Below are positions 15,008-26,222 of a DNA stretch of 64,000 nt, one piece after another; within the stretch, counting starts at the first letter, position 1; every line of letters starts with the position of its first letter. Origin of the DNA: Thermococcus alcaliphilus (GTDB lineage: Archaea; Methanobacteriota_B; Thermococci; Thermococcales; Thermococcaceae); NCBI RefSeq assembly GCF_024054535.1, contig NZ_JAMXLV010000024.1, positions 62,001-126,000 on the forward strand. Reading direction: 5' to 3'. The translations under genes and the position numbers were made by a program. The notes under the pieces were generated by a model. That model did not search any database. It was not told where the DNA came from and was given only the letters and a program-made list of their open reading frames with translations.

Positions 15008-15502
15008 ATGGAAAAACTCCCGCAATTGTTCGTTGAGGCAGAGTTTGAAGAATGCTTTGAAGGAGACGAGGCAAAAGTTGATTGCATAATAATCCAAGAC
15101 AACATAGAGGTTAGACTACAAAAGGGACAAAAGCTTCCGGAGTTTATAGACGTTAAAAAAGCGAAATTTTTGCGAAAAGAAATCTACGATAGGTTTCACT
15201 TCTATGTGGACAAATACGAGCATAAAATGCTCTGTGATGCGAGAATAGTTCTCCCCGATAGAAGAACCGAGATAAGACTGTATAAAGGAGACGAACTCAT
15301 GTTGCTCCCGGTGGAAGGGTTTGTTTCCACGATAATAGCTGGGGTAGGAAACAGGGTAAGAAAAAGCGATGCTTTTGCAGCAGTAACAACTAAAAAAGGA
15401 GAAGTACACTACCTAAAGCCTCCAAAAAATGGGGTGGTGGTTTACATAGACGAGTTCACTAATAGGCCCCACTACATCTACTACATTCTCCCAGAGGAGT
15501 AA
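15008..15502 (+). CDS. DUF2118 family protein
   Basis: About 164 residues from ATG 15008 behind GGGTGAG. A beta-rich, acidic protein with a biotinyl-lipoyl-like C-terminal half: 'EGFVSTIIAGVGNRVRKSDAFAAVTTKKGEVHYLKPPKNGVVVYID'. This resembles a lipoyl/barrel-sandwich fold but lacks the usual modified lysine context. Known as DUF2118 in Thermococcales; function unknown. It is divergent from the MoxR operon and converges on a 95-residue hypothetical. Confidence 0.85.
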   Translation: MEKLPQLFVEAEFEECFEGDEAKVDCIIIQDNIEVRLQKGQKLPEFIDVKKAKFLRKEIYDRFHFYVDKYEHKMLCDARIVLPDRRTEIRLYKGDELMLLPVEGFVSTIIAGVGNRVRKSDAFAAVTTKKGEVHYLKPPKNGVVVYIDEFTNRPHYIYYILPEE

Positions 15503-15790
15503 TTAAAGACCTTCGATTATTGCCCTTACGTTTTCTTTGATTCTCATTTTTAGCGTATCCAGTTTATCCATCCCTTGGATAGTTCTGGTGTTGTTTGCAC
15601 TGGTTATTATTAACGACCATCTGTGTAGATCATGTTTCATAGGCTCATCTTGGAACATCACAAGAAACCTCGACCCTTTTGCTTCAACCTCAAGTATTTC
15701 AACGCTCCTATTACCGAGTTTTGTTGAGTATATTTCTTTCGCTTCCAACCCACCAAATTCTCTTTTAAGCATCTCTGCAAACTCTCCCAT
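15503..15790 (-). CDS. hypothetical 95-residue protein
   Basis: A small acidic/basic mixed alpha/beta protein (FAEMLKREFGGLEAKEIYSTKLGNRSVEILEVEAKGSRFLVMFQDEP). No family recognised. The start ATG 15790 has GGGTGA upstream. The strong TATA box AGTATATATACC at about 15822-15833 gives it its own promoter, which lies between the arms of a 10-bp inverted repeat shared with the divergent FKBP gene. Confidence 0.75.
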   Translation of the reverse strand: MGEFAEMLKREFGGLEAKEIYSTKLGNRSVEILEVEAKGSRFLVMFQDEPMKHDLHRWSLIITSANNTRTIQGMDKLDTLKMRIKENVRAIIEGL

Positions 15791-15808
15791 ACAAAATCAC
15801 CCATTAAC

Positions 15809-15865
15809 TTTTTGGTCAAAGTGGTATATATACTTTTCACAAACTTGTATAATGCTGACCAAAAA
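15809..15865. promoter_or_regulatory. divergent promoter with 10-bp inverted repeat
   Basis: TTTTTGGTCA (15809-15818) and its exact complement TGACCAAAAA (15856-15865) flank the TATA box of the 95-residue gene and lie upstream of the FKBP gene. Arm spacing is 37 bp. A dimeric or looping regulator could use it. A near-copy of the right arm, TGACCAAAAATGCTAT, occurs at 58615-58630 before the amino acid racemase gene. Confidence 0.45.
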
Positions 15866-15919
15866 TGTTATAAAGCTCGTGGAGGAGTTAAGCTTGAAGA
15901 AATTTAGTTGGTGAAAAGA

Positions 15920-16402
15920 ATGAAAGTTGAAAAAGGAGATTTTGTGGTTTTTAACTACATTGGAAGGTTTGAAAACGGAGAAATATTTGATACAACTTAT
16001 GAGGATATCGCCAAGGAAGCAGGCATTTATGTGGAAGACAGAACATACGGGCCCCTTGGAGCTAACGTCGGTGTTGGTGAACTTATCCCCGGAATGGATG
16101 AGGCTCTTATAGGGATGGAAATCGGAGAAAAAAAGACTATAGTAGTTCCCCCCGAGAAAGGCTACGGGATGCCAAGGGATGACTTGATAATTGAGGTCCC
16201 AATAGTGGAGTTTGAAAAAGCCGGCATAGAACCAGTAGAGGGAGCGTACATAATGACCGATAGTGGAATAGCAAAGATAACTGCAATTACTGAAGAAAAC
16301 GTCACTTTGGACTTTAACCACCCACTGGCAGGCAAGACACTAACATTTGAAGTGGAAATAGTTGATATAGAAAAGGCAAAGCCAGAATCAGATGAATCCT
16401 GA
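15920..16402 (+). CDS. FKBP-type peptidyl-prolyl isomerase (SlyD-like, short archaeal)
   Basis: About 160 residues from ATG 15920 (GGTGAAAAG upstream). FKBP core: EKGDFVVFNYIGRFENGEIFDTTYED, then GVGELIPGMDEALIGMEIGEKKTIVVPPEKGYG, with the insert-in-flap chaperone domain (PIVEFEKAGIEPVEGAYIMTDSGIAKI) and the returning strand FEVEIVDIEKA. It speeds proline isomerisation and prevents aggregation in the cytoplasm. No signal peptide. The end overlaps the last gene of the pilus operon by 15 bp, tail to tail. Confidence 0.93.
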   Translation: MKVEKGDFVVFNYIGRFENGEIFDTTYEDIAKEAGIYVEDRTYGPLGANVGVGELIPGMDEALIGMEIGEKKTIVVPPEKGYGMPRDDLIIEVPIVEFEKAGIEPVEGAYIMTDSGIAKITAITEENVTLDFNHPLAGKTLTFEVEIVDIEKAKPESDES

Positions 16403-17308
16403 TATCTGAACCCTGGTAGCCACAAGGAATATCACAACTCCCAGTATGGCCAACATTGCGCTGTACTTGAAGCCTGCAGAGAACTTTCCTTCTCTTATTA
16501 TTCCAATTCCTAACCCCGAAACTATGGCTTGAAGTGCCACAAACGCAAGAGAAACGTTTTTTATCGCTTCTAATGGCAAGTTAAGTCCCACTTCAGGAGT
16601 GTTCATACCCCCCATAATTTGGGATACAACCCCTAGGATGAATGGCCCTATGAAGCCGCTTGCAATTATAAAGAACATTGCTTGCATTCCGGTTGAGGCT
16701 TTTCTCTCCTTTTTTATTCTCAGTATTTCACGGACGTCGTTGGCAACCGCCACAAGTACATCAGCCATTGGGGCTCCTCTCTCATAAGCCTCTAGGATAA
16801 TCATTGTGGAGCGATAAATTACCGAAGATCTCTTGTTTCTTATTGCAAAAGCTCTCAGGGCTTCTATTGTTGCTCTACCCTTCTTTATCTCCTGTACTGT
16901 TCTTTTGAATTCCTCTGTTAATGCTCCAAACCTTGCAGTTGATGCCTCCTCCAAAGCTTCAGAGAAAGAAACTCCAGCTCTCAAAGAGCTCGCAAGATAG
17001 AAGAAAGCATCGGGCAAGTTTTTCTCCATGTCTTCTATCTTCTTGGTCAGCAAATAATAGGGATAAACCCATGCAATCCCTAAAAACAAACCGAGGAACA
17101 CCGGGAGAGCATAGATCTTAACAGGGGACAGTATGAAAACTATTATCCCGACCAACCCTGCCAGCAATAAAGATACCAACAAAAATTCAAGCGCTAAAAA
17201 TGATATTCCCGCCGAGTATAGGAAGAGCTCGTACCTCCTAACCCACCTCTGGGGAAGTAGTTTTTCAAGAGCCTTTGCAAGAGGTCGGAGGAATTTAATT
17301 TCAGCCAA
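16388..17308 (-). CDS. TadC/FlaJ-like pilus assembly membrane protein
   Basis: 306 residues from TTG 17308 (GAGGTGAT upstream). Membrane pairs at the N- and C-termini flank a cytoplasmic T2SF domain with LPDAFFYLASSLRAGVSFSEALEEAS and RAFAIRNKRSSVIYRSTMIILEAYERGAPMADVL. This is the archaeal inner-membrane platform subunit. A second copy is encoded directly upstream, as in archaeal type IV pili where two TadC-like proteins form the platform. It is the last gene of the operon. Confidence 0.9.
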   Translation of the reverse strand: MAEIKFLRPLAKALEKLLPQRWVRRYELFLYSAGISFLALEFLLVSLLLAGLVGIIVFILSPVKIYALPVFLGLFLGIAWVYPYYLLTKKIEDMEKNLPDAFFYLASSLRAGVSFSEALEEASTARFGALTEEFKRTVQEIKKGRATIEALRAFAIRNKRSSVIYRSTMIILEAYERGAPMADVLVAVANDVREILRIKKERKASTGMQAMFFIIASGFIGPFILGVVSQIMGGMNTPEVGLNLPLEAIKNVSLAFVALQAIVSGLGIGIIREGKFSAGFKYSAMLAILGVVIFLVATRVQISGFI

Positions 17309-17314
17309 ATTTAA

Positions 17315-18376
17315 TCACCTCGGCTCACTACGTTTTATCATAAACACAACGAGGGTTGAAATAGCTGGGAACCCAAAGAGCAGAATAACAGCTAACCCTT
17401 GGACGGGCATTACTAACGCCCTAGTCATTAATGAAGCAGCCAGTATCGCCACAACGAATAGCGTTGGCATTATTATGGTTATGAACATATAGACAAAGGC
17501 GACACCGTTTACCTTTTGGATGTATTCCACAAGCTTCATTCTGTATTCAAAGGAAAAGTCTTCGGCAAGTTTGTAGAGAATATCCGCCAAGTTTCCACCG
17601 AATTTTGTGGCCCTAAGGATCTGTTTTACAACTCTACTAACGTTTTCGGACGCCATCCTCTCCTCAAACCTCATTAGTGCATCTTCAAAGGACGTTCCTC
17701 CGTGCATGTCTCTTATCATAAGGTCAAATTCCTCGGATATGGGACCATAATCCGCATTGGCAACCGATACCATTGCCTCAGCTATACCAACTCCAGCACT
17801 CAAAAGCGATGCCATGTGTCTCAAAACATATGGAAGGGCTTTTTCTACCTCTACAACCCTTCTTCGCCAGACTATTCTTGGATAGTTTCTCATATACAGG
17901 AACCCACCAATAAAGCCCAGTATCCCAAGCATCAGGGAGATGTCAACAGGCATGAGGAGAAGAACGCCCATTAAAAAAGCAAAAATTGCAGTGAAAATGG
18001 AAACACCCAGCATCAATGCAACGAACTGCTCTTTACTCATTTTAATGTTAGCCCTCACGAGATCATAGTCGAGTCCCTTTAGAGACTTTGTAAATGATTC
18101 AACCGGACCTCTAAAGTGCCTAAGCATAAATTCTGAGAATCTATGGGTGAAAGATTCCTCTAGCTCTCTTTTTCTCCATTCGACAATCTCTTCAAGTTCT
18201 TTTTCGTATTTTTCTTCTCTTTCCTGAGAGACTTCCTCTTGAAGTTTTTTCAGGAGTTGAAGTCTCTCTTGGAGCGTTAGGGTTTTAGGAATTCTTGAAA
18301 TAGGGCGTTCGCTAACCTCTATAGTTTTTTCACCCAGCCTTTCAATGAATTTAAGTATTTTCTCTTTTATCCCCAA
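17315..18376 (-). CDS. TadC/FlaJ-like pilus assembly membrane protein
   Basis: 353 residues from TTG 18376. An N-terminal ~100-residue cytoplasmic helical part (RLQLLKKLQEEVSQEREEKYEKELEEIVEWRKREL), membrane helices, then the T2SF domain (LPYVLRHMASLLSAGVGIAEAMVSVAN; SEEFDLMIRDMHGGTSFEDALMRFEERM) and C-terminal membrane helices. Platform protein that couples the ATPase to pilin insertion. It lies 6 bp upstream of its paralogue and 11 bp downstream of the ATPase. Confidence 0.9.
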   Translation of the reverse strand: MGIKEKILKFIERLGEKTIEVSERPISRIPKTLTLQERLQLLKKLQEEVSQEREEKYEKELEEIVEWRKRELEESFTHRFSEFMLRHFRGPVESFTKSLKGLDYDLVRANIKMSKEQFVALMLGVSIFTAIFAFLMGVLLLMPVDISLMLGILGFIGGFLYMRNYPRIVWRRRVVEVEKALPYVLRHMASLLSAGVGIAEAMVSVANADYGPISEEFDLMIRDMHGGTSFEDALMRFEERMASENVSRVVKQILRATKFGGNLADILYKLAEDFSFEYRMKLVEYIQKVNGVAFVYMFITIIMPTLFVVAILAASLMTRALVMPVQGLAVILLFGFPAISTLVVFMIKRSEPR

Positions 18377-18387
18377 ATCTTCTCACC

Positions 18388-20157
18388 CTAGATGACTGTT
18401 CTAACTTTTTCAGTTAGCTCAATTGAGGCATCCCTCTCTATTCTTCTCAGCAACTCTTCATGATCAATGTAGAATTCTCTAATGTAGTGTCCAACCTCTT
18501 CTATACTCCTTATTCCTTTCTCTACCATCCACTGGAGGACAACTTCTCTCTTCACTCTCTCCTCTAGGAGCTCATCCATTGTTAAACCTGTATGCTCAGC
18601 AAGCTGGTTCATGACCCTACTTGGCACTCCCGTGTGGTAAAGCTCATCCTTTGCTGGATTGTACTTATAGATAGTGTTCAGCTGGACGCTTTCCCTCTCT
18701 ATTCCGGAAACCTCAGCTATCTCGGTGATCCTTCTTATTGTTCCTTTCTTTCTGTTGTTGAACCTTACCTGCATTATGATGACATCCAAAGCAGGAATCA
18801 TGATTCTTGGAACGTTCATAGGTGGACTCTCAAGCCTTACTATTGTTTCTCTAGCTGAGTTAGAGTGAATTGTACCCATACAACCATCGTGTCCCGTGTT
18901 CATTGCCGTGAACATCGTTCTTGCCTCAGGACCTCTGACCTCACCGACGATAATTCTATCTGGACGCATTCTTAGGGTGTTCTTAACTAGATCATCCATG
19001 GTTATTTCTCCCTTTCCTTCTATGTTTGGAGGCCTTGTTTCAAGCCTTACCCAGTGCTCAATTGGTAACTGAAGTTCTGCGGTATCTTCAATACTTATAA
19101 CACGCTCACTTGGAGGAATGAACATTGCCAATGCGTTAAGAGTGGTAGTTTTACCCGAACCAGTACCTCCGGCAACGAGGACGTTCGCAGGCTTAACTCC
19201 AAGACCGTCAACAAAAACCCAGAGCAGAGATGCTATTTCTAAATTAAAGGTGCCATACTTCAAGAGATCAATTATCGTAAGGGGATCTTTTTTGAATTTT
19301 CTTATGGTTAACGTAGGTCCATCTAAGCTAACGGGTCTAATAGTCGCGTTTACTCTACTTCCATCAGGCAAACGGGCATCTAAGAGCGGGGTTTGCTGAT
19401 CAATTCTTCTTCCAACCTGCCTTGCTATGCGTTCAATAATGTTTAATATCTCCCTCTCGTCCTCAAAAACGATGTTAGTTTTGCACATGTAAAACTTTCT
19501 GTGCCACACGTATACTGGTCTTCTCGTTCCTATTACCATAACTTCTTCCAGGTTATCGTCTCTAACAAGGGGATCGAGTTTTCCGTAACCTATCATGTTC
19601 TGGACAACCAGATTTACGAGAATATCCATCCTTGCCTCGGAGATAGCCGGAGCAAGTTCACGCATTATGTTTTTTACAGCCCTTCCAAATATTCTTCTTC
19701 TCTCCTCCGGATCGGGAATGCTCTCGGGGTCTATTTGTATCTCTGCAATTGCCCTATCCCTAACGATTTTCACGAGTTTTTCTTCCTCTTCACTCAATTT
19801 TGGAAGGCGTATTTCATAAATTGGGATCGGTTCTCCCTTAACTCTAAGGATCCTCACATTTCCATATACATCAAGAACCTTCACTTCCTCTCCATAATAT
19901 GTAGGAAGGGGAACTCTTGGTGAGCCTCTTGTGGACTTCAAAATCTCCTCTAAGCTACTCCCTCCTCTGCTCTCAGCAGATAAGGATCTTGAAGGAGTTT
20001 TAATTTCTGGCACAATGGGGGATAGTTCTTCCTTGGCCTTAGGTTTTTCTTCTTCTCTTCGTCCTTCTTTTATTATATCTTCTAAAGGAGCCGCTTCTTC
20101 ACTTAAGATCTCTTCTATCCATGATAAGCCTGAACGTTTTTTCTTTTTCTCCTCCAA
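18388..20157 (-). CDS. type II/IV secretion (TadA/VirB11-like) ATPase
   Basis: About 589 residues. The first ~90 are low-complexity and charged (Ser/Pro-rich), then the hexameric motor: Walker A AGGTGSGKTT, Asp box SIEDTAELQLP, Walker B RPDRIIVGEVRG, His box TGHDGCMGTIHSNS. It powers pilus growth or export. TTG at 20157 is preferred for spacing from GGGTGA; GTG 20163 is in frame. The start overlaps the upstream gene by 59 bp, so translation is coupled. Confidence 0.93.
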   Translation of the reverse strand: MEEKKKKRSGLSWIEEILSEEAAPLEDIIKEGRREEEKPKAKEELSPIVPEIKTPSRSLSAESRGGSSLEEILKSTRGSPRVPLPTYYGEEVKVLDVYGNVRILRVKGEPIPIYEIRLPKLSEEEEKLVKIVRDRAIAEIQIDPESIPDPEERRRIFGRAVKNIMRELAPAISEARMDILVNLVVQNMIGYGKLDPLVRDDNLEEVMVIGTRRPVYVWHRKFYMCKTNIVFEDEREILNIIERIARQVGRRIDQQTPLLDARLPDGSRVNATIRPVSLDGPTLTIRKFKKDPLTIIDLLKYGTFNLEIASLLWVFVDGLGVKPANVLVAGGTGSGKTTTLNALAMFIPPSERVISIEDTAELQLPIEHWVRLETRPPNIEGKGEITMDDLVKNTLRMRPDRIIVGEVRGPEARTMFTAMNTGHDGCMGTIHSNSARETIVRLESPPMNVPRIMIPALDVIIMQVRFNNRKKGTIRRITEIAEVSGIERESVQLNTIYKYNPAKDELYHTGVPSRVMNQLAEHTGLTMDELLEERVKREVVLQWMVEKGIRSIEEVGHYIREFYIDHEELLRRIERDASIELTEKVRTVI

Positions 20158-20995
20158 ATTCACTCACCCTCATGAGGTTTTCCCATTTGACGTTATAGGT
20201 GATTTCAAGCTTATTACCTAAAAACACTATCCAAACCGGATAATCAAATTTTAGCTCAGGTTTTTTAGATGTCTTAACTAACTCTGGTTCTCCTTTACTC
20301 CCTGAAAGTAAACCAGTTCCAGAGGAAACAACTATCCTAGAAGAAAGTTCTGAGAGAGCATCTGAGCTTTCTTCAGATGTTCTGTCCAAATACCTAGGCA
20401 TGTACTCCCTAACGTATTGAGCGTATTGAGAAAGAACCGTATCAACATATTCACTGTATTTCATTGTGTACTCTGGGGTGAAGTCGCTCATTTCAGCCCC
20501 TTCAAAGAGTACCGGCACTCCTATGGCAATGTACTTTGAATTTTCGGGTGATGGATTTTCTATCGTTACTTCAACCCTTCCGCCGTACTTGAGCACCTTC
20601 ACATAACCATCCGAAATAAAGAATGTATCAACTGCATAATACTTCTGAGGATAGAGGATTAACTGAGGATAGATAGGGCTGTAAAATATGTTTGGACCTT
20701 CCACTCCGCTTATTGTGCCTGTGGATAAAGGTTCGTTAATCTTTACATTCACCTGAAGTGTCTCATATGGGGCAATCCAAAATCCCAAGTTGTTAACGAT
20801 TCCAATATCTTCACCCTTCCTAAACAAAGTGTAGTTATAATCAGGATTTATTAAAACAAATTTGTAAAACGGGCCCGCATTCACCAAGGTAACGTTTAGA
20901 TCGACCGTGGCGGATGCACTAACACTCTCTTGTGCATTAACTAAACCCGAAACTAGCAAAACAAGGAAAAAGAGTGGAAGCGTCTTCCTTAGCAT
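20099..20995 (-). CDS. secreted/anchored beta-rich protein of the pilus operon
   Basis: About 298 residues from ATG 20995 with GGGTGA upstream. The N-terminus is a signal peptide (LPLFFLVLLVSGLVNAQE). The rest is beta-rich and soluble (SVSASATVDLNVTLVNAGPFYKFVLINPDYNYTLF) with no further clear membrane helix, so it is probably outside the cell. No family recognised. Its position between a membrane coiled-coil protein and the ATPase, with overlaps on both sides, argues for a structural role in the pilus machine. Confidence 0.8.
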   Translation of the reverse strand: MLRKTLPLFFLVLLVSGLVNAQESVSASATVDLNVTLVNAGPFYKFVLINPDYNYTLFRKGEDIGIVNNLGFWIAPYETLQVNVKINEPLSTGTISGVEGPNIFYSPIYPQLILYPQKYYAVDTFFISDGYVKVLKYGGRVEVTIENPSPENSKYIAIGVPVLFEGAEMSDFTPEYTMKYSEYVDTVLSQYAQYVREYMPRYLDRTSEESSDALSELSSRIVVSSGTGLLSGSKGEPELVKTSKKPELKFDYPVWIVFLGNKLEITYNVKWENLMRVSEFGGEKEKTFRLIMDRRDLK

Positions 20996-21000
20996 TCCAG

Positions 21001-22404
21001 TCACCCAGCAATCTTTGTTATGTAGAGGGCATCTCTATATTTCAGTATATCCTCAACGAATTCTGCTGGGACTTCAACTATCACCAAGACCTTAGCAGTA
21101 GGTTCCGTAGCCAATAACCCAGTGCTTTGTTCGAGGTCAAACACCTTCCACTTGTACCTTGCGAGCTGCTCCTTAACTTCATCTGCCGCAGCTATCTTGT
21201 TGGCTGCAATGGCCTTTAATATCTCGTTTAGTGCAACATTGTACGTGTAGGATGCACTTATCGTCTGTGAACTTGATTGGGTTGTGGAGTGGCTTTCATC
21301 TTTATTCTGCTGGTATGAAATTGATTGATCTCCTGGGGCATAGCTCTCTGAGTATTGGTCTGAGTAGGAAGTTTCTGAAGAGGTTGCTATGTTCTTAGTT
21401 TCTTGCTGTGACTCTGATACTGCAATTACACCGGAATCTGTTAGGAAGAGAACCATGTTCACATATCCTTCATCCGCTATCTTTTGAACGGATGTTGAAT
21501 TTATTTGGGCGAAAATCTTTATTTTGTCACCTGATGAGAGGAAGGCACCATTAACGTTCTCTCTTGGCAAAACTAAAGCGACTTGCACCATTTCAGCTTT
21601 CTCTATTGTGTACTGGAGAAGCTCAGTGAAGTCCGTAACTTTGCTGAGCATGTACTTCGCTTCTGCTTTCGTGTATATGCTCTTTTCCGCTCCTTTCTTG
21701 AGGATCACCTTTTGGGTGGGAGTGGTGTCTATGAGGTAATAATAATATTTCCTCCAGAGCTCAAGCAGATACGGATTGGGATCAATTAAAGATACTTCAT
21801 CTTTTGTTTTTGCAGAATTAACTTTCTCCTTTAATTGGTTTAGAGTTTGAATAGCCTCACTCTTTATATCTTCCGGGAGAGGCTGAGAAAGAAGGAGTTC
21901 AAAAGATTGCTCTATTTGTGATAACTTTGTGCTCTTTGCCTGTTGAAGCTCCTTCTGAAGACGTTCTTGCTCCAATTGAGCTTTTCTTTGCTCTGCTATC
22001 GCCTTGACATTTATCTTCTCAAGTTCCTCTATACTTTTTGCTTGGTTAATTTGCTGTATTAATTGCGCTTTCATGGTATCATTTTCAAGCTCACCAGTGA
22101 AATACTGGTTAACCTCTTTAATTTTCGCAAGTTTGGCTTCTTGAAGCTGTTTTGCAGCACGATTTTGATAGGTTGTGTACACCCCTATGATAACAGCAAT
22201 GAGAATGACAGCTATAATAGATGCACCTATAATTATCCTTTTACGTCTCTCCCTTTCCCTAAGCCTTCCCAATCTTGAAGGCTTTCTGGGAGGGGAAGCT
22301 CTTGGGACAGGAGCAGCAGGGGCTGCTTTCTCCTCTTTCTCCTCAACAGAAACTCTACCCAACTCCCTTAAACGCCTTATTTTTTCTTCAATATCTTCCG
22401 CCAC
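21001..22404 (-). CDS. single-span coiled-coil protein of the pilus operon
   Basis: About 467 residues from GTG 22404 (GGTGGTG upstream). N-terminal ~50 residues cytoplasmic and Ala/Pro/Arg-rich, one membrane helix (IIIGASIIAVILIAVIIGVYTTY), then a long coiled-coil with repeated QLQEAKLAKIKEVN / AQLEQERLQKELQQAK pattern, and a beta-rich C-terminal domain. A Ser/Gln-rich stretch (SQQETKNIATSSETSYSDQYSESY) is in the middle. First gene of the operon. It could be a scaffold across the pseudo-periplasmic space. No family recognised. Confidence 0.85.
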   Translation of the reverse strand: MAEDIEEKIRRLRELGRVSVEEKEEKAAPAAPVPRASPPRKPSRLGRLRERERRKRIIIGASIIAVILIAVIIGVYTTYQNRAAKQLQEAKLAKIKEVNQYFTGELENDTMKAQLIQQINQAKSIEELEKINVKAIAEQRKAQLEQERLQKELQQAKSTKLSQIEQSFELLLSQPLPEDIKSEAIQTLNQLKEKVNSAKTKDEVSLIDPNPYLLELWRKYYYYLIDTTPTQKVILKKGAEKSIYTKAEAKYMLSKVTDFTELLQYTIEKAEMVQVALVLPRENVNGAFLSSGDKIKIFAQINSTSVQKIADEGYVNMVLFLTDSGVIAVSESQQETKNIATSSETSYSDQYSESYAPGDQSISYQQNKDESHSTTQSSSQTISASYTYNVALNEILKAIAANKIAAADEVKEQLARYKWKVFDLEQSTGLLATEPTAKVLVIVEVPAEFVEDILKYRDALYITKIAG

Positions 22405-22789
22405 GGTCAGCACCACCGGATAATATTTAACTTCTCTTAAACTAAGAGTCCTAGTAAATATTTTAGGCTTCATCCCTTATTTACCTTTTGGTGGTGGATG
22501 GTGGAAAAGCTAATAATAAAAGCTGTAGAGATTAAAGGAAGGTGCCCGGTATTCAAGGTCGGGGATAAGGTAGTTATAGAAGGACCAAAAGTCAACTTAA
22601 AAGAGACTGATGCAATCTGCACCCATGCATTTGCGTCTTTCCTCCCCTACATAGTGGCACTGCGAAAAGGAATTAAGGCTTCAGAGATAGGACTTGGGAA
22701 AGGAGAAAAAGCCTATGTGCAGTGCCTCGACCCCGGACCCCCGTACACGGATGGAGGAACGGTAATATTTGAAATAACGGTGATACGGA

Positions 22790-24957
<2,168 letters not shown>

Positions 24958-25015
24958 ATCTCAGTAGTCTATATATCTATATAGTTTTTAGACAATACTA
25001 TATTTTATTGCGACA

Positions 25016-25029
25016 ATCTTTATATTATC
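25016..25029 (+). promoter_or_regulatory. promoter of pstS
   Basis: ATCTTTATATTATC is a TATA box about 40 bp before ATG 25060. Just upstream are two more AT palindromes (TCTATATATCTATATAG at 24967-24983, and ACTATATTTT near 24999), possible operators for phosphate control. Confidence 0.5.
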
Positions 25030-25059
25030 TAAGGCTTCTCCCTTTAACGGGTGAAGCAA

Positions 25060-26196
25060 ATGAGACGAATATTAGCAACTCTCTTGGTTTTAGTAATAGC
25101 AGTTTCTTTATTCGCCAGCGGATGTATAAGCTCAAATGGGCAGGATCAAACCCCAACTCAAAGCAACTCCAACCCCGAAAAAAGCCTTGTGACAATACGC
25201 ACAACTGGGGCAACATTTCCCCAATATCAAGTTCAGAAGTGGATCGAGGCCTACATGAAGACTAACCCCAATGTAAAGATCGAATATGAAGGTGGCGGAA
25301 GCGGTCACGGACAAGATGCTTTCCTTAAGGGTATAACACATATTGGAAGAACTGATCCGCCGGTTAAGGAATCAACTTGGAAGAAGTTCCTTGAAACTGG
25401 CGATCAACCCTTGCAATTCCCATGGATAGTGGGGGCAGTTGTGATTGCTTATAACGTGCCCGGTGTTGATGAACTTAAACTCGATGGTGAAACCCTTGCA
25501 AAGATATTCATGGGCGAAATAGAGTACTGGGATGATCCAGCAATAAAGTCCCTGAACCCCAACGTACAGCTCCCCAACAAGAAGATAATTGTCATTCATA
25601 GAAGTGATTCAAGTGGGACCACCGCCGTGTTCACTACCTACCTAACCCTCGTAAGTAAGGAATGGGCCGAGAAAGTTGGAGCTGGAAAGACTGTTGACTG
25701 GCCAGTTGATAAGCTCGGAAGGGGAATTGGTGGAAAAGGTAATCCTGGAGTTGTTCAAGCCCTAAAGAGCACGGAATATAGCATAGCTTATACTGAGCTC
25801 TCCTTCGCTATAGAAGAGAACCTTAAAGTTGTAGCACTTAAAAACAAAGCTGGAAACTTCGTAAAACCAACCGATGAAACCATAAAAGCAGCAGTGGCAG
25901 CAGTTAAGTCTTTTATCCCCGATCCTACGGAGGGATACAAAGAAGACCCTGCTCAGCTCATGAATGCTCCTGGAGAGAATGCCTACCCAATAATAGCATT
26001 TACTCACGCTCTCGTCTGGCAGAACAAAGGTGGAAAGCACTACACCAAGGAAGAAGCTGAAGCAATAAAAGACTTTTTGAGATGGGTTCTTACTGAAGGC
26101 CAAAAGCCCGAGAACATTGCCCCAGGTTATGTAGGCCTTCCACCGGAAGTTGCTCAGATCGGCTTAAAGGCAATTGAGATGATCCAAACCGGCTGA
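25060..26196 (+). CDS. pstS: phosphate ABC transporter, substrate-binding lipoprotein
   Basis: About 378 residues. Signal peptide with lipobox LFASGC (Cys becomes lipid-anchored), a Ser/Thr/Pro linker, then the phosphate-binding fold: RTTGATFPQYQVQKWIEAY, EYEGGGSGHGQDAF, HRSDSSGTTAVFTTYL with the anion-binding serines. ATG 25060 is preferred over GTG 25051 because GGGTGA lies at 25049-25054. Binds phosphate outside the membrane and hands it to PstCA. First gene of the operon. Confidence 0.94.
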   Translation: MRRILATLLVLVIAVSLFASGCISSNGQDQTPTQSNSNPEKSLVTIRTTGATFPQYQVQKWIEAYMKTNPNVKIEYEGGGSGHGQDAFLKGITHIGRTDPPVKESTWKKFLETGDQPLQFPWIVGAVVIAYNVPGVDELKLDGETLAKIFMGEIEYWDDPAIKSLNPNVQLPNKKIIVIHRSDSSGTTAVFTTYLTLVSKEWAEKVGAGKTVDWPVDKLGRGIGGKGNPGVVQALKSTEYSIAYTELSFAIEENLKVVALKNKAGNFVKPTDETIKAAVAAVKSFIPDPTEGYKEDPAQLMNAPGENAYPIIAFTHALVWQNKGGKHYTKEEAEAIKDFLRWVLTEGQKPENIAPGYVGLPPEVAQIGLKAIEMIQTG

Positions 26197-26213
26197 TTCC
26201 TTTTCCTTTTTTG
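26197..26213 (+). terminator. T-rich leaky stop after pstS
   Basis: TTCCTTTTCCTTTTTT directly follows the pstS stop. Archaeal RNA polymerase stops at such T runs. Placed inside the operon it could cut most transcripts after pstS and give excess binding protein. Confidence 0.35.
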
Positions 26214-26222
26214 GTGATATCA

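Noticed and set aside
15797-16321. 174-codon minus-strand frame across the FKBP gene
   Set aside because: Antisense of FKBP; Phe/Tyr/Ser-rich shadow composition.
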